A program made the position numbers and the translations under genes. Source: Epichloe hybrida (lineage: Eukaryota > Ascomycota > Sordariomycetes > Hypocreales > Clavicipitaceae). From it: 64,000 bases of DNA. Below are positions 44,866-56,406 of this stretch, in pieces. Numbering within the stretch: the stretch's first letter is position 1; each line of letters opens with the position of its first letter. The notes under the pieces were generated by a model. That model saw nothing but the letters and a program-made list of their open reading frames with translations, ran no database searches and had not been told where the DNA came from. The DNA is taken from the NCBI GenBank assembly GCA_019022495.1, contig JAFEKR010000003.1:3038001-3102000 (forward strand), given 5' to 3'.

Positions 44866-47248
44866 ATGTCTTCAATCACCAGTGAGAACTTCCTGGCCGT
44901 CGCTCTCGTCATCAACCGGTCGCGGGATGGACCAGCCTTCGTTTTCCACTATCCGCCCGAGGTGCAACCTGTCACGAATCAGCCAGAGCGTCCCGCCGAT
45001 ACAAGCGGTGCGGATGAGGACATCCTTCTTGAGCGACTCGGCCAGCCCAGCGGCCGCGACATGACTGCAACAGACGGCGCCGCCATCGAAAATCACCACC
45101 ACCACCACGATGACCATCTCATGACAGATACGGGCTCTCGGGTCGTGCCGTGGGAGCGAGTCGCGGGCTTTCCCACGCGGGATCTAGCCAGCATCCTCAC
45201 GCCAGCCCGGTCCTACCACAAGAAGCTCTTCCAGCTGTCCCTGGACCCGATGCACTGCATCTCATGCCCAATCCACGTCCCAGAGGACGGGAAATGGAAG
45301 CGAAACAAAAAGTCCAACAAGACCAACAAACCTCGGCGTCATTCCGAGGACCAGCTTGTCCCCCCCCATGAGATGGAGCCGCCCATGCCGTCCGTCGCCG
45401 TCGTCTCGTCTGAGGCTGCCAAGGATAAAGATGGTGGGAAAAAGGATGAGGCGGATGAGGAGAAGCGCAGCTCCATGACAATGTTCAACCTCGTCTTTAT
45501 CCTCAACCCCAAGAAGAGCGAGGATAAAGAGCTCGTGGACGCGCTGTACCACAACGTGGTCAAAAAGGTGAACAAGGCGTACAAGTACAGCCAGCAACAC
45601 TGCGAATTTGTGTGGAAAGAGTCGAAGCGGATATTGCTCGCCAAGGATCGAGCTCGAGAAGAAAGTAGGCCATCCTCACATATGCACCTCACCCCCTTCA
45701 ACCTTGCAAACTCACTTGCTGACTCGATGTCGTGTAGAGAAGACCATGAGTGTGCTGTGGAAAGAACTCCTCCAGACATTCTCCCTAGCAGCATCCGTGC
45801 ATGACATGTATGAGGCCGTGTCCCGCAACAAGATAGCGACGCTTCATCTCGACACGCCCGCCGGTGTGCTGACGCCGTCGGTCCAGATCCCGGCTCCCTT
45901 CTTCGTCTCCGACATCCCCAGCGAGCACCATGGCAGCCAGCACGGCCTGTGGCTCACAACAGCCAACTCGTTCCTGAGCCACGAGCAGCTCGATGACCCC
46001 GAGTTCCTCGACAAGAACTTTGCGCTACTCCTCCTGGAGGACGAGAAGAAGATAATAGCCGAGCTTCAAGCAGATCGGGATCCCACGACCGTGTCCATGA
46101 TTGAGTTTGCGAGGCTCGCCAAGCCCACCATGTCCTTCTACCAGGTCTGTCAGAGCAACATCCTCACGTCCAGCCAAGTCCGCAAATACGCCCAGCACTT
46201 CATCTTCTGGCGCCGTGCGATTGCCGTCCCGCCCCTGCACGCCCGAGACGTCTACATCATCTCCCCCAACTGCGACCTCACCCGCCTGCCCCAAGACGCA
46301 GTCGAGTGGCACCGAGCCTTTCCCCTGGCGCCCCCACTGCCCAACTTCCTCTCGGAGCTGTCCTACGCGCCTCGCCCCTTCAAGACCTTTTGTCCCAGCA
46401 AGCCCCATCGACCGCTGTACCTCCGCATGCTGGCCTGGCTCCTCCGAGGCGGCTGGGTCACTCAACTCTGCACATTCGCCTACGTCGTCGTCTGGCCCGA
46501 GATTCTCTACGAGGTAGCCCATGAGATGGAAGCAGAGGAGCTGGCTGCCGCGGAAGAAGAAGCGCGGAGCAGACAACACGATGGTCCTTTATCATCGGGA
46601 ACAACAATTGCTGGGCCATCATTGCAAGATGCAGCAACAGCAACGGCAACGGCAACGGCAACGGCAACTACTGCTGCTGTTGCTGCTACTTCACAACCAC
46701 AACCATCAACGATAACCACAACAATTGAGACGCCCCAAACCCAAGAATCCTCAGAAACCCCCTCCCCCCTGGGCCCCGGCCCCGGCCCCGGCGCAGGCGA
46801 CGAACCCAGTCCGAAAACCATCATGCCACATCAACCACGCCAGCCCCCCCTCACGGCAGAGCACGTCGCGGAAATGGCTCGCCTCGAACGCATCGCTCTC
46901 AAGGCCTCCCGCGAAGCAGCCGACAAGGCCACCGCCCACGCACGCAAAGTCATTCCCATCGCCACCGCCCACCCGTCCGTCAACGACGCGCCCCATCTCG
47001 CCGGCCTGACACCCCACATCATCGTCGACGCCAAGAAGGCGACGGGCAGGGAATCACGATACCTGTCCGCCATTGCGCGCAGGCTCAAAGACGACAAGGT
47101 CCGCGGGGCGTGGCAGCTCATGTGCAAGTACTTTGACGGGAGGAATGCTCTCGAGAGGATAGCCCTACAGGAGGAGATGAAGCGTAAGGAGGCTTGGACT
47201 CTTTTGACGGCCATGAGCGAGTATTTGCTTTGTACGAGGCATTGGTGA
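44866..47248 (+). CDS. NPR3: Nitrogen permease regulator 3 (GATOR1/SEACIT subunit)
   Basis: A subunit of the SEACIT/GATOR1 complex, the GTPase-activating complex that inhibits TORC1 at the vacuole when amino acids are scarce. Exons are 44866-45664 and 45738-47248, giving 769 residues. The N-terminal longin-like domain starts with SENFLAVALVINRSRDGPAFVFHYPP. A His run (HHHHH) and the strand WERVAGFPTRDLASILTP follow, then FQLSLDPMHCISCPIHV. A basic/acidic insert precedes MTMFNLVFILNPKK and the YKYSQQHCEFVWKESKRIL region before the intron. The second exon has TMSFYQVCQ, PLHARDVYIISPNCDL, FPLAPPLPNFLSEL and a Thr/Ala-rich low-complexity loop (about 46620-46830), and ends with the conserved winged-helix-like YFDGRNALERIALQEEMKRKEAW. 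The frame is open upstream into the racemase remnant; the ATG at 44866 is chosen because family similarity begins there. Confidence 0.93.
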
Positions 47249-48419
47249 GGTGAGGTGAGGTGAGGGGGGCGGTTGAGCAGACAAAATGTCGACAAACTCG
47301 ACAATGGACGGACTCGGCGACTACTTGCTGCAAATCAAATCGAAAGTCACGCTGGAGGAAGAGTGACCACTGACGACAAATGGAAAATCAATGCATCATG
47401 TGAGAAATTGTCTTTTGTTCCCGACCAACGACCAAGTGGAAGCGCGTACCCCAGGCCCTCCCTCACATGGCAGAAACAAGACTAATATGGATGGATCCCA
47501 AGGGACAGCACTGAGCAGGGGCACATTGCAAACGGCACAAGTACTGTGAATAAGTAGCCAGTATATTAGCGACAAGCAGACACAACTATAGCTTGCGATG
47601 AAACGTTCATAGACTTGCCAGGCCCAAACGAGCAAGCCAGCCTGCTTGAAGGGACCAAATAAAATATAGAGTAGAAAGTGCCCCAAGCGTAAGAAACCAC
47701 GGGCCCATGGTCCCAAAACATTACAAGAATAAAACACCATGCCTCCGAAAAGCAAACAAGGCATTCAAAGGCGACAAGTTGGACAGTCGAAAAAAAGAAA
47801 AAGAAAAAAAAAAAAGCGAGGCCGGCCTTGATTACAGAGAGCCAGCCGAGGTATCGCAATAGCAAAACACGCGTATCTGATAAGACGCACGCATGTGGCG
47901 GCAGCAGCAGGAACAATTGAAATAAAACAAGTCTCGAGAAAGAGAACCACATTGCGTGGGGAGAAAACTGAATAAAGCAAAGGCTAGAGTTCGTCGAGAA
48001 AAGAAATTGACGGAAGAAGTGCAAATTGTAAAGATGAAACAAGAAGCCACGGTAAGCAAATCTGTCCGCCACTGTATAATGCAAGTTCAAAAGGTACCCC
48101 CAGTGTCTAAACCCACCAGTCCCAGTTTCAAAGGGAACATTGCAACTTAAATCAAGTCAAACCGGTCAGGCCTCCCAACCGTTGTGTGCATGTGTGTGTG
48201 TTATGCATATGACCCTCAACGCCTCAAATTGGGAGCAGGCTGGTGAGAACGAAAGCCATCCCTGAATGTGCCAAACCCATGTGCTTCTCATCACGTAACA
48301 CCGGGTAGACCTCGATGCAAAGCTACTGAAAGCAGCCCAAAACAAAGTTGCGAGCTGAGAACAAACGCAAACGCCAATTTATATGCACGTAAAAGCTGTC
48401 GTTGCCGAGCGTATGACAC
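47249..48419. other. Convergent intergenic region, NPR3 / bHLH gene
   Basis: About 1.17 kb between converging 3' ends. It begins with a GAGGT pentamer run (about 47247-47268) and includes an A-rich stretch (47791-47815). It is AT-richer than the flanking coding sequence and has no motif-bearing frame; probably both 3' untranslated regions. Confidence 0.5.
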
Positions 48420-50024
48420 CTAATTCAGGTCCATGTCATATTCGTCCTCTTCCTTGAAGTCGAGGGAGGCGTGGCCGCTGCCATCATCATCGGGGTCGTT
48501 CCAGAATTGCGCAGTGTCGTTGACGTCTCCTGACATGCCAACATTGCTGCCACTCTCCTCGGGCGTGAGGCCGATGGCATCGAGGTTGGCGGCTAAGCCA
48601 TTCACGGGATCGCCGCGAAAGTCGGTATGAGTAGGCACACGAAGACCCGAGCCAGCAGTCCTTGAATAGGAGAAGGTTCCAGAGTCGCAACGCGAAATGG
48701 CTTCCATAAGCTCCGACTGCATACGTCGCTCATCATCGGTGAGCTCAAAAGGGAAGTGCCCGCCGAGCTCGGCGATTGTATTCATCAACTCCTCTTGTTG
48801 TTGAAGCTTGAGGTGGAGCATCCACATCAAATCGCGGGTCCAGCTCACTGAACCGTTGAGGATGTCACCCTTGTTGGGACCTTTGTCCTTGTCCTCAATG
48901 GGAAGGCCGGTGGTGATGTTCCCGACACTGCCCCCAGCAGCTCGGCGGGCTCCAGGCCCGGCCAGGCCAGATGTGGCCTGAGAAGGGTTGGACATGCCAG
49001 TGAGTGTTGGGGAAAGTGGCGTGCCATTTTGGATCAATTTGCGGATCTTTTCGTCTTCCAAACGATGAGCAGGAACCAATTTGCTGAGGTCTTGGATTCT
49101 CTCGTTGATGTTGTCACGGCGGCGGCGTTCCACAAGATTGTGCGATTCACGACGTCGCTTGCGCTTCATTTCCTGGGAGGAGACACCCCCAGGTGCTACG
49201 CCCAGTTTGGTGGGCATGGAGGTACCGCCCTTCAGCATGACCTCATCGATGGGCACCATGCCCTGCTGTATTGGTGAGGAGAAACCAGAGTTGTAAGACG
49301 CTGGGATGCTTCCGCCCGGAGTATTGACCCACTGCCCGGATGGAGACTTCTCGTGGCTGCCCGATGGTCGCATGGCTTGCGGTCCAAATCCAGGCGAGTC
49401 CTGGGAGCCGATGGGGATGCCGTGGATGCCATTGGTCTTGGGCGTCATCGGGCTGCGATTATTGGAGGCCTTGCGCTGCATCTGCTGGGACACGCGCGCT
49501 CTAGCTTTGAGATAGTTGGGGTCACTGCCGTCAGCGCCCATGTCGCCTGCAGCCAACGGAGAATTCGAATATGACATGGGAGAATGCAATGAGCCACCAA
49601 GGGAGTGGTTGTTCTGCATCTGACGAAACTGGGCGGTGAAGCCAGCGGCATAGGGGCTTTGAATAGGATCGCCATCTGGAGTCTGGGAGAAGCCGTTCAT
49701 TTGAGCCGGATCGATCTGCAACGCAGAACCTCGGTGTGACTGAAAGGCACCTTGGTTGAAACCCATGTTCATGCCGTAATCTTGGCCTTGGCCATGGAGA
49801 CCCGACTGACCTTCAGGGGGTGAGGCCAGGCCGTCCAACAACTCGTCGTCGCCAAAGACGGCGTTGCCACTAGAATATCCGTTCGGGGCGTTCCCAGATG
49901 AAGAGTTGAAGTTGTTTGCGTTGCTGAAAGAAGGGGAGTATCCGCCGTTCATGGCAAGGTCATTAGGGTCGATGTTTCCACTAGTAGGGGCGGTAGCGAA
50001 ATGGCCGAAGCCGTGCTGCGCCAT
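48420..50024 (-). CDS. bHLH transcription factor with expanded loop
   Basis: A nuclear basic helix-loop-helix factor of 534 residues in a single exon. The first ATG in the frame is at 50024. The N-terminal half is Asn/Ser/Gly/Gln-rich and disordered, with several Ser-Pro sites. The basic region and helix 1 (near residues 285-320) read KRKRRRESHNLVERRRRDNINERIQDLSKLVP with the E-box-contacting His, Glu and Arg (H-x3-E-x3-R type). A loop of about 55 residues rich in Gly, Ser and Thr separates this from helix 2, NKGDILNGSVSWTRDLMWML, followed by a short Gln-rich leucine-zipper-like stretch. The C-terminus is acidic (EEDEYDMDL) and could activate transcription. I recall similar fungal proteins being annotated as GlcD gamma-like HLH factors; that name carries no firm function. 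Confidence 0.87.
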   Translation of the reverse strand: MAQHGFGHFATAPTSGNIDPNDLAMNGGYSPSFSNANNFNSSSGNAPNGYSSGNAVFGDDELLDGLASPPEGQSGLHGQGQDYGMNMGFNQGAFQSHRGSALQIDPAQMNGFSQTPDGDPIQSPYAAGFTAQFRQMQNNHSLGGSLHSPMSYSNSPLAAGDMGADGSDPNYLKARARVSQQMQRKASNNRSPMTPKTNGIHGIPIGSQDSPGFGPQAMRPSGSHEKSPSGQWVNTPGGSIPASYNSGFSSPIQQGMVPIDEVMLKGGTSMPTKLGVAPGGVSSQEMKRKRRRESHNLVERRRRDNINERIQDLSKLVPAHRLEDEKIRKLIQNGTPLSPTLTGMSNPSQATSGLAGPGARRAAGGSVGNITTGLPIEDKDKGPNKGDILNGSVSWTRDLMWMLHLKLQQQEELMNTIAELGGHFPFELTDDERRMQSELMEAISRCDSGTFSYSRTAGSGLRVPTHTDFRGDPVNGLAANLDAIGLTPEESGSNVGMSGDVNDTAQFWNDPDDDGSGHASLDFKEEDEYDMDLN

Positions 50025-51664
50025 TGTGTATATGTTGAGCTTCTGGAGCTCCACTGATGTTAGAGATGCCAGTTTTGCGGTTTGTGAAGGAGGAGTTGAC
50101 GGCACCGTCAAAGACAAAGTTCGTTTCGGGTAGGCCGGGGGCGACTCGATTGCGTGGTCGCCAATGGCGTAGGAAAATTGGTGTGAATTCTCGGGGCGAG
50201 AAGAAGCGGATGCGCACCGCTCAGATACAAATTGCACACTGTCAGAGGTAGAGAAGCAATAGACATGTCAGTTTTTGTGTACCGGCAGCGAAAGCATGGA
50301 GGAAAGCGGCGTCGATGAGAAATGAGAAATGCTCTTCGAGGAAAGGGAGGGGCGAGGTAGTTAGTTGGTGCTGCGAAGAACCAAGACAACGCTTCCCCTC
50401 CCGAGGTGGCGGAGTGAATGAATTGATTATACTATACGTTGGAGAAGGGCGATGTCCCAGCTCTTGATGCGCACCAAGCAGAGGATATGAAGTGATGAGA
50501 AGTGGTATAGGTAGAGAGGTGAACTCACATAAGCTGCAGATGGGCGCTGTCTGTGGGAACTGGTGACGGATGCTATCCCGAGGGCATCTAAACCGAGAGC
50601 GTCGCAACAAATCGGAGGAATCGGAGTGAGGTTGGTGTTGAAGAGGGCGATAAGCCGCTGAGGGCACAAAATCAAGGGAATTGATACAAGAGGGGAGGGA
50701 ATGCGACGTCAGCGGAATTTGTCGCCAGGTGTTTGCTTTTGAACCAGCAACCAGTGGCTTGTTGGCTTGGCCGCGAATGGCAGGGCGGTGGACAGACGAG
50801 GACGCAACCGCCTTGATTCTGCTTAGTCTGTCGGACAAGGGTCCAGGCGGTGACAGGCGGCCGACGGACGATTGCTTGCTTGCTTATTTTGAGTAGACGC
50901 AGTCCCTAGATGCAAAGAGGCGTGGAACTGCAGGACATTGTTAGCTGGAACATTTATTTGCGGTGAAGTCAAGCTATGCGCCCTAGTGAGAAGAAAATGC
51001 ACTACGAGAAAACGGGGGAGGGGTCGAAAGACGGTGCCAAGTGCTGAGAGGGACTAATTAAGTCACGATCGAGGGTCCGTCATTTGGGTCCGTCCTTTGG
51101 GTCCGTCCTTTGGATCCTTTGGAGGAAGGAGGGGCCTGGGCAACGGCGGCTGGGCGCTAACAGGAGGGGAAGCGGCGAGGGGGAGCTAGCGGACAGAGAG
51201 AGAGAGAGAGAGCACTGTGTGTGCTCACCTACCAGGCTAGAATGTTTCGCGGCGGCGGCAACGATGAGATGCGCGAATATGCCGAGGTGACACAAGAGGG
51301 GAACGAAAAGAAGAGGAGGAGGGCAACAAGGCTGCGTGCGTGGTGGGTCGACCGCAATTAATACTTGGTGTACGGGCTATGTAGAGGTCGGTGACAGCTG
51401 AGCAGGTCACTCACTGGAGTCACTGTAGAGCTGTACTGTAGAGCTAACTTGTTAGCGGACTGTCAGGTCAGTCGGAGACAAGTTTCCGGTCATTCACCAG
51501 CCAAATGCAGAGAAGGACAGAAGGGGGGTGGGGCGTGGAGGGCCCCGTGAGGCGAGGCTGAAGGTGGTAATATTAGGGGGGGGACGGGACGGGGGTGGGG
51601 GAGAAGATGATTGGCTGCAAGAGTCCGGGGCGGCATTGGGCACTGGAGTTCTTCTTACCTTGGG

Positions 51665-51697
51665 TCAAGACTCAAGACTCAAGACTCAAGACTCAAG
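51665..51697. repeat. 8-bp tandem repeat (TCAAGACT)~4
   Basis: Four to five perfect TCAAGACT units upstream of the bHLH gene. Confidence 0.9.
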
Positions 51698-51924
51698 CAC
51701 TTGCAGGCTGCAACTTCAGGCGGGCTGAATGAAGCTGGGCTGGGTGCTCGATGACAAGCGAACGATGCGCATGCATAAGTGTGAGCGCCCGTGCAGTGCA
51801 GGCAGTTCGTTCGTCGCACACGGATGCGAGCTCGCGTTCCCGTCCTTCACGGGAGAGGGACCAATCAGGCGGATACGGACAGTACAAGTCAGTACATACG
51901 TGACAAGGGACAAGGAGACCCTGC

Positions 51925-51964
51925 TTTGTCTTTGTCTTTGTCTTTGTCTTTGTCTTTGTCTTTG
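51925..51964. repeat. (TTTGTC)~6 hexamer array
   Basis: Uninterrupted TTTGTC units that end where the last unit becomes TTTGCC. Confidence 0.95.
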
Positions 51965-54900
51965 CCTTCGGGGTCAAAATTTCCAAAGGGCTGAGACCTG
52001 TGAGAGGGAAGCGGTCGTCGGGTCGTTCAATATCGATTCGCCAGGGGATTTATTCCGAGCGAATGCCTCCAGCTTGGGGATGTGTCGAAGGATGCCGAGA
52101 GATGTCTGGTATGTTGTTTTCGACAGTAAAGCCCCTGTCTTTTTTTTTTTTTCTTTTCTTTTTTTCTTGTCTTGTTAGTCGTCTGGCTTTGATTTGGATT
52201 TCCTTCAGCCAAAGAAGGAGAACAAGAGAAAAAGAGAGGACAACAATAAACCAAGGTTGCGTGCCGGGGGCTGTGTCATCTTATAGCCTTCCCCTCCTCG
52301 AGAGATCATGGGAGACAGATTACTTCATGTCGCCATCTGGCTTCTTCACGTTGCGGCCGAGCTCATGCCCATCTTGACGATGCAAAGTCTCCGTCTGCGC
52401 ACACACCCACCCATCCATACCACCCATCTCGATACCCCCCTCTTGAGCAGACTAAAAAATACAGCCCCCTGCACTAATTCCTGGACGGCAGAGTGACGGT
52501 AGAGGCAAGGTGGGCGCCCTCACGGTACGGCATGATGAGGTTCGTCCCGCCAGTTCGTCGTCTGACTCCCCTTGGCCACCCGTCCGGGGAAGTGGCCGTG
52601 TTCCAAGGCTCGCGCATTCCATCAACCTCTTTGCAGAGAAAGCAACGGGACGGTTGGGGGGACGGACGGAGGGGTGCGTCCCAGGTTGAGCGTGACTCTA
52701 GACATTAGACACCAGGCCACAACCTCGACGCTCGACATGGGCCTTATCATCGACGTACATCTTGGAATCGGAGTCCTTCTCTCGATCATGCGTTACAAGT
52801 GTAGTCTTGAGACCATTTTTTTCCGGCCCTGACCACGAGGTCATGTAAGGCACTGCTCCGGGAGAAGGGTCAGCCTCCCATCCGATTCCAATGCTTTCAT
52901 GGCAATTCATCATCCCCAATCTCCTTCGTGACCGAATCCTTGGTTCGTCTGTTCCTGCGTACCCGTTGTTAGCCCGTCCGATTTGAGTTGTGACGATGCC
53001 TTGGCAGATGTAGAAACGGTGCATGCCACCGTGCTCTCGCCATGGTCATGTTCATCGAGCCTTAGATATGGCCCCAGGTACGCATGCACACCCTGGACTA
53101 TTCCTGCAGATGCTCCGAGAGTCATTCTTTCTGAAATTAGCAGTCTGTCCGTAATGGGATATCCGCTACGGGACTCATAATTTTAACACGGCACCCTTCG
53201 GGATATTCTGTCTGGTGTTCCCCAAGTTTACGCACGGCATGCCATTTCAGACATGAAATGCTCCTCCGCATGCAAGTTTCCATATGCCGTATGTAGGTAC
53301 TGGGCGTACATCTGCCGCCCACCCATGTTCATGGTCAGTATGGTCAGGGCATCCATTGCATCGTCCATGGGGCCCCTCATCGTTGGAAGCCAGACCAGAA
53401 TGGGCTTAAAGCAGGCAGGGAAACATGACGGGCCATCTTGCATGCAATGGTGGTTGTAATCCGTATGCCGGTGATACATACATGATACATATACATGGGG
53501 AGGCGCCCATGCAGATGGATCATCCGCCTTAGCAAACTACTATTCTATTGATACAGTCTATTGGCTAGATGACGCACGTCATGCCGCCACGGCAGACTCA
53601 CAGCGTCTTGGAAGAAGCAAGAAATGGCCGGGGTGACGGCCGGGGGGTGACGGCCGGGGATATGCCCGACGAGCTCGCAACGGCAGCCCTCATTGGCCTG
53701 TTCTCTTGTTCTTTCTTTCTTTTTTCTTTCTTTTTTTTTTTTTTTTTTTTTTGCGACACTGAAGAGACAAGAATATCTGGTATAGCGATTTGGAAAGTGT
53801 CAGCCTTTCCTGTCTGGGTCATGATCTGACCCAGATCCAACCCAACCCCAGCAGCCCAAGGACATGATGTGCTGCTGCGTTGCCCGGACGCGCTGCCGCA
53901 GCGGGGCGCCCGCATCGGCCCTCAGTGCTCACCCATTGATTGACCCATTGACCCCGGTAGCCGTGCTGCACGGCTGCGTTCCCAAGGCCACCTCTCAGAC
54001 GGGCGCGAGGGCGAGCATTAGCAGCATCAGCCAATCAAGAAGGGCCCTGGGCTCACACAAGCCACTCACAAGCCACTCACCGTAGTAGCACTTGGCACCC
54101 GCCCCCCTCGGCCTGCCAATCATGTGGCCTGCCATTGCACGCATCGATTAGCAGCATCCCACACACATCCCACACACCCCTGATGTAAATTCTAATCCAA
54201 TCCGACCCCAGCGAGGGAGCCGATGACAAACTTCCCGACGTCCAGCCAGTGGCAGCCAGACCTGACATCTCGCAAATCTCGTCCGGCTGTTCCTCCATCC
54301 TCCATCCCACACTGCGCGTTTGCCATCGACTTTTGTCTCTTCTGCCCTGCCAGATTCCCATCTTGCATCCATTCTATCGAAGCGGCCAACCTCTCTCTCA
54401 CACACCCCTCCCCCCTCACCGTTGTTACTTGTACCCTTTCCCCCTGTCTGGGGTTACCGTTTGTTTGTGAGCGGTACGCGTGGTCTTGCCTCGCAGTCGG
54501 CCGCGATCCATAAACGTCGACGACTTGTTGGAGAAGCTCTCGGTTTGCGGCTTGCGGTTTGCGGCGTGGCGAACTCAAGCAGCCCTGCCCGGTAGGCTCC
54601 CTTGCCTTCTGTCACTCTTATATCATTGATGCCTCTCATGCGCACGCACGCGCTCACATTCACACCCACACACACCGTGTGCCCTTTTCACTCTACATAT
54701 CTATTCAAGTGGACTACGACTGACCATGGCTCACCGTTGCAGCAGCGCGGTGGACTCGCATACAGGTTTTACTTGACTTTGTTACCTGGCTCCGAACCCT
54801 TCCTACCGGCCGATTGCCTACACACCAACCCGATTGTATCCGTTCGTCTGCCTCACCCGTCGCAAATCCCGACGACCATCTCCGGACATAGTCCGGAAAT

Positions 54901-55050
54901 AGCTGCCGCGGCGAACCTGCACCACCAAAGTTGGGTTCGTGGTCGCCACCCACAGCCGAACGAATAGCCACTGGTCGACTCACCCACCGGTCATACTTCT
55001 CTCTGTGGTTCGTACGCGAACCACTGACCGCTTACCGCTTTTCGCTCATC

Positions 55051-56406
55051 ATGGCTTCGGCTTCCTTTCGTGACTCCATAGGCTCGTTGGGCTGGAGCAG
55101 AAGGCAGGATGAAGAACCGGTCAGCACAACTCCAGAGACGGGTTTAATGGCCTCTATCAGAAATTTCAACCCGTTCCAAGACCGCAGTTATGTGCGGCTT
55201 CCTACGTCAGAATCTGGGCCTGGTGCTCCTCTGCCGGCTCCAACTCGGCGAGAGGAGGAGGAAGGCTGGTTTGCCCGTGAGTCAAAGACACATTTCACAC
55301 AAGGCGGCATTCGCTCTCCATTCCTCGACGTCCTCGAGCATCTCGGGGGAAGATGCGGCACCCCTGCAGCGGGACACGCGCATTTGCGTTTGCCCCAAAC
55401 TTGTGCCCTTAGATTCCGCATGTGACGCAGATGTTGCGCCTGCTTGGTGTCGAGGCTAACCTCGTTTACAGTTAGCCGATGGGATAGGTTGCTGATCTTT
55501 GCAGCCTGCAACCTGGCTGCTCTGGCCTGCTTCGTCATCTGCTTCACCTTGTTCCCCGTATTATCTATACGGCCTCGCAAATTTGTCATCTTGTAAGTGG
55601 ATTTTTATGTCTCATGCTATTTCACGTTTGCCATGACTCTCAGTGCCGCCCTCCTTGCTCTTCTTCATGTTGCCTCTGCCGAGTAGCAGCGCCCCCCCCC
55701 CCCCCCAAAAAAAAAAGCACACTGTCTGTCTGTCTGTCTATTGGATAGTTTGTGAACTCTTCCTTTGTACACACACACACGCACACACACACGCACGCAC
55801 ACCTACACACCTACGTTCACCCTCAGTCGCAAGACAATACGGACCTAGATGTGAATCATGACGCACCTCAGTCTCTTTGTTCTATTTGCCCTGACTGAGG
55901 AGGTGGCAGACATGTTGTTCTTCAACTTCGCCTTGCTGCCCCGTCGGCCTTGGTTAATGCCATCTCAAAGTATGCGAATAACATCGTGATTAACTTGATA
56001 TCTTACCTTTTCTTCAAAACTTAGATGGACTGTCGGGTCTATTTTGTTCCTAGCCTCCTTTGCGGCGGTCATGGGACCTCTGAATTACGTTTATCACCTA
56101 TTCTCTGCACCGAGACTGCCTTTCACGGCAGCTTACTTTGGCTCCATCATATTAACATTAGTGTTTGCTCTCAAGGTATGTGGTAACGTCTCAAAATGGA
56201 TCTTAGATGATTGCCTGCGACCGCTTGATATATGATGTCGTGAACTAACATGCTTGTAGCTTCATAGCACCATATTGACCCTCTTTTCGTCCATCGTGCA
56301 GCTGGCATGCCTAATCTGGTATTTGATCAGCTATTTTCCCATGGGGTCCACGGGTCTTCGCCTGGCAGCTTCATTTGGCGCCAGGCAAGCAGCTTCATGG
56401 ATGTGA
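55051..56406 (+). CDS. SFT2: SFT2-like Golgi membrane protein (GOT1/SFT2 family)
   Basis: A four-span membrane protein that helps fusion of endosome-derived vesicles with the late Golgi. Exons are 55051-55276, 55472-55592, 56025-56175 and 56260-56406, giving 214 residues, the normal size. The cytosolic N-terminus contains SIRNFNPFQDRSYVRLP and an acidic stretch up to EEEGWFA. Span 1 is in LLIFAACNLAALACFVICF, span 2 in WTVGSILFLASFAAVMGP (joined across the 432-nt intron), span 3 in AAYFGSIILTLVFALK and span 4 in LFSSIVQLACLIWYLISYFP. The family motif GPLNYVYHL and the ending FPMGSTGLRLA are present. Intron 2 is unusually long and holds a poly-C/poly-A composite and CA repeats. All splice phases agree. 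Confidence 0.9.
55690..55717. repeat. Poly-C/poly-A composite tract within SFT2 intron
   Basis: A run of about 14 C followed directly by about 10 A, and about 55 bp later a CA/CGCA run (55769-55803). Both are inside the second intron. Confidence 0.9.

Larger units (their letters stand above)
50025..55050. other. 5-kb divergent intergenic region, bHLH / SFT2-like
   Basis: No convincing gene. It contains three 13-bp GGGTCCGTCCTTT units (51073-51111), an 8-bp TCAAGACT array (51665-51697), a TTTGTC hexamer array (about 51925-51964), a poly-T run (53731-53752) and a doubled GTGACGGCCGGGG (about 53632-53660). Minus-strand open segments at 52910-53479 look mildly protein-like but are broken. The 300-400 bp before each flanking gene are CT-rich and are probably leaders. 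Confidence 0.5.

Noticed and set aside
44230..45804. One long coding region starting well upstream of NPR3
   Set aside because: NPR3 similarity begins at 44866; the upstream part matches the proline racemase remnant in one of its frames.
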